DNA of 6,814 nucleotides from Acidobacteriota bacterium (lineage in GTDB: Bacteria; Acidobacteriota; Terriglobia; Terriglobales; Acidobacteriaceae): the NCBI GenBank assembly GCA_021781255.1, contig JAJXXG010001101.1, forward strand, positions 1 through 6,814, in the 5' to 3' direction. The notes below the pieces were generated by a model that saw only the letters and a list, made by a program, of their open reading frames with translations, did not search any database and was not told the DNA's origin. A program made the position numbers and the translations under genes. The stretch's first letter is position 1. Each line of letters opens with the position of its first letter. Positions 5,937 to 6,814 of the stretch are shown here, piece by piece.

Positions 5937-6737
5937 TCAGTAGAGAAGCACCGCTACGCGGTAGGCCGTGAATGTGCCCTCGACGCCCCGCGCGGGACAA
6001 CTGCCGATGGATGCATAGCGATAGCGCCTGGATGAAAGTTTCTGCTGAAGCGCATCGGGCAACTGAGCGAGCTCAGAGTCCTGCCAGCGCATGACGAAAT
6101 GCGCCTGGAGGCCGCTGCGCGAGGCTGGAATGCCCTGATCCGCAACGCAGGCAGCGCGCGCCTGCGCGGGATCGGCAAGTACGGAAACGCCGCTGGGGCG
6201 GAGCATTTGTGCGACACGGGCCTCAACCTGCTGGCGAGAGAGCGCCACCACGTTGCGCGAGTAATCGGCCGTGGCATAGAGCTCTCCGCGAATGGCTACA
6301 ACGGCAATGCCCACGCGGTTAACTACAGGGTTGAGCAGGTTGGTGCGGTGGCCCGGCGAGTGCATCCACTCGTTGTGAATTTCGGAGGGTGAAGAACCGA
6401 CAGCTACATTCTCCTCAATCAGGTTGAAGTGCGCACCGGCCTCGCCGGCACGATTCGCGAGGTCGGGCTCGCCGCCATAGCGATGTGAAATGGGGCCTTC
6501 AGCGGCCATGCGCAAACAGTGCCGGCGGGCAGCGGCAGCGAGCGCCGGATCCCATTCAAGCTGCCCCGCTCCAGATTGTGCGCGAGCGTTATTTGCGAGT
6601 GCAAACAACTGCTCTGCCTCGGCGGGCATCACCCTGCCCGTTCCCTGTTGAGCGTATGAGGACCTCTGCGCGCATGCGCCGGTTATAACGCCGGCCAGCA
6701 CCAAACACAAAACCAGACCGTTCCGTACTCTATCCAT
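5937..6737 (-). CDS. Secreted CAP-domain (SCP/PR-1-like) protein with C-terminal extension
   Basis: A 266-residue exported protein. The N-terminus MDRVRNGLVLCLVLAGVITG followed by ACAQ is a signal peptide. C22 might be a lipoprotein cysteine, but threonine at -3 is unusual, so cleavage after ACA by signal peptidase I is equally possible. The CAP domain spans about 38-165: AEQLFALANNARAQSGAGQL, SHRYGG (H85), EENVAVG (E109), and HNEWMHSPGHRTNLL (E123, H130), then YATADYSRN. H85, E109, E123 and H130 are the conserved cleft tetrad of the family. A further 100 residues of unknown type carry two cysteines (C197, C247) that could form a disulfide. Bacterial CAP proteins act outside the cytoplasm; no common activity is established. 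The start at 6737 has GAAAGGG close upstream. The gene converges on the glycosyltransferase gene with an 18-base gap and no clear shared terminator. Confidence 0.88.
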   Translation of the reverse strand: MDRVRNGLVLCLVLAGVITGACAQRSSYAQQGTGRVMPAEAEQLFALANNARAQSGAGQLEWDPALAAAARRHCLRMAAEGPISHRYGGEPDLANRAGEAGAHFNLIEENVAVGSSPSEIHNEWMHSPGHRTNLLNPVVNRVGIAVVAIRGELYATADYSRNVVALSRQQVEARVAQMLRPSGVSVLADPAQARAACVADQGIPASRSGLQAHFVMRWQDSELAQLPDALQQKLSSRRYRYASIGSCPARGVEGTFTAYRVAVLLY

Positions 6738-6814
6738 ATCCCTTTCAACACTACTCCACTGCGGTGGTCGCGGTATTCTTTCTGTGCCAATGCCTTTTTC
6801 ATCCGCAACGCTGT

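Overview
The window looks like a junction between an accessory island (about 1-2900) and ordinary chromosomal housekeeping DNA (about 2900-6814) in a moderately GC-rich, Gram-negative-type bacterium. The style of the right-hand genes (a GT39-type membrane glycosyltransferase, a secreted CAP-domain protein, a YqaB/beta-phosphoglucomutase-like HAD enzyme, a CMD-family protein) makes me lean towards Acidobacteriota (Terriglobia). That assignment is an impression from protein character, not a computed result. The left part is visibly richer in A+T than the right part, as expected for transferred DNA.

Left part, plus strand. The 3' end of an unrecognised gene (3-167) is followed after 13 bases by a small PD-(D/E)XK nuclease-like protein (181-813). 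This gene overlaps by 17 bases a TTG-started WYL-domain transcription regulator (797-1810). WYL regulators of this build (BrxR, CapW) are known to control anti-phage loci, so the three genes may be the tail of a defence operon with its own regulator; that is inference. Two small excisionase/MerR-like helix-turn-helix proteins follow (1976-2215 and 2381-2623), each alone in front of or behind a short non-coding stretch. A 14-bp perfect palindrome (2267-2280) lies between them. Bases 2624-2842 hold no convincing gene.

Boundary. A complete tRNA-Asn(GUU) gene with encoded CCA lies on the minus strand (2902-2976). It has a likely promoter upstream (3004-3032) and a clear intrinsic terminator downstream (2841-2873). 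Its 3' end faces the accessory genes, the usual geometry for an island integrated at a tRNA. No integrase and no second copy of the tRNA end are visible here.

Right part. Three plus-strand genes with 57- and 59-base gaps and no visible terminators, possibly co-transcribed: a CMD/AhpD-like protein with only one of the two redox cysteines (3100-3678), an HAD sugar-phosphate phosphatase/mutase-like enzyme (3736-4329), and a polytopic GT39-like glycosyltransferase (4389-5918). A secreted or lipid-anchored CAP-domain protein runs towards them on the minus strand (5937-6737), leaving only 18 bases between the two stops. Bases 6738-6814 are its leader region; I see no confident promoter in it.
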